Source: Bacteroidales bacterium (GTDB lineage: Bacteria; Bacteroidota; Bacteroidia; Bacteroidales; UBA3824). From it: a stretch of DNA of 44,074 nt. Positions 43,703 to 44,074 of this stretch are shown piece by piece. A program made the translations under genes and the position numbers. The stretch lies in the NCBI GenBank assembly GCA_017541145.1, contig JAFXZT010000098.1:1-44074 (forward strand), read 5' to 3'. Under the pieces are notes generated by a model. That model searched no databases and was not told the DNA's origin. It worked only from the letters and a program-made list of their open reading frames with translations. Positions within the stretch are counted from its first letter, which is position 1. Every line of letters begins with the position of its first letter.

Positions 43703-44074
43703 ATGATAAAATTAAAACATTATTCACTCATTGCGGCTTCGGCTCTGCTAATTGCTTCGTGCGGCAGTTCAAAAGATGAAAAGGCCGCTGAAACCGAAAA
43801 GGAAAAAGTTGAAACCGTTTCAGTTTCCGAACTCAAAAAAACTGAAATTATGCGCGTTCTGACCCTTTCAAGTGTGTTGCAACCTTACGAAAAAGTGGCA
43901 GTTGCTCCCGCACTTCAAGGCAGAATCACAAACCTTTACGTAGAAGTCGGCGATAAGGTTCAAAAAGGTCAGATGCTCGCTAAAATGGACGAGACTCAGT
44001 ACCTTTCAACAAAACTCAATTACGAAAATACCAAAACCGATTTCAACCGTATCAAAATTTTGAACGATTCCAAC
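43703..44074 (+). CDS. RND efflux periplasmic adaptor lipoprotein, 3'-truncated by window edge
   Basis: The first 124 codons of a membrane fusion protein are visible, starting at ATG 43703. A lipoprotein signal peptide ends in LLIASC, with the acceptor Cys at residue 20. An acidic linker is followed by the first lipoyl half, ending ALQGRITNLYVEVGDKVQKGQMLAKMD, which is diagnostic of HlyD/AcrA-type adaptors. The inner-membrane pump gene should lie just beyond the window. The whole unit (regulator, channel, adaptor) resembles RND export operons in Bacteroidota. Confidence 0.92.
   Translation, partial: MIKLKHYSLIAASALLIASCGSSKDEKAAETEKEKVETVSVSELKKTEIMRVLTLSSVLQPYEKVAVAPALQGRITNLYVEVGDKVQKGQMLAKMDETQYLSTKLNYENTKTDFNRIKILNDSN

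Noticed and set aside
1-44074. Search for tRNA or rRNA genes, CRISPR arrays, insertion sequences, integrase genes and attachment sites
   Set aside because: None could be recognised by reading; no transposase or integrase motif occurs in any plausible frame.

Overview
The window looks like chromosome from a member of the Bacteroidota, probably a Bacteroidales-like lineage. The evidence is AT-rich DNA, repeated promoter cores of the TAnnTTTG type (one with a TTTG box exactly 19 bases upstream), weak ribosome binding sites, signal peptides and lipoprotein signals of this phylum, and a TPR/PD40/OmpA protein like PorE. The standard genetic code applies. I saw no tRNA, rRNA, CRISPR array, insertion sequence or phage gene.

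Layout. Positions 1-1226 hold the 3' part of mtaB, which ends at a terminator shared with a convergent minus-strand unit (LRR protein, HAD phosphatase, PQQ-like propeller; 1251-4305). Upstream of that unit is a 1105-residue minus-strand membrane protein that combines a possible Vsr/DUF559-like nuclease fold, an acidic tandem-repeat linker, TPRs and a beta-propeller (4423-7740). Divergent from it are a degenerate ADP-ribosylglycohydrolase-like protein (8061-8894) and a ParM-type actin whose phosphate-1 motif lies at the C-terminus instead of the N-terminus (8988-10037). A FAD-dependent oxidoreductase follows behind its own promoter. Next is a tight plus-strand operon (11752-16285): flavin reductase-like protein, YbjN-like protein, a cytoplasmic trypsin/zinc-ribbon/YbjN-like protein, and two small lipoproteins with YD-like repeats. 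A membrane-anchored STAND NTPase with a long WD40 propeller (16355-19786) follows.

From 19892 to 27320 a four-gene minus-strand operon encodes signalling proteins: two transmembrane GAF receptors with no output domain, a YfiR-like periplasmic protein, and a hybrid histidine kinase. Housekeeping genes dominate 27709-36792 (lysA, a PorE-like envelope protein, priA, an aspartate aminotransferase, a divergent GroES, purT), together with a secreted double SGNH hydrolase (36818-38899). A secreted MORN-repeat caspase-like protease (39050-41452) comes next. The right edge is the start of an efflux operon: GbsR/MarR regulator, TolC-like channel and a truncated periplasmic adaptor.

The strongest candidate for something undescribed is the apparent circularly permuted actin beside the degenerate ADP-ribosylglycohydrolase. 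The trypsin/YbjN operon beside a STAND NTPase and the receptor operon without output domains are the next most interesting. All functional links between these genes are inferences from gene order.
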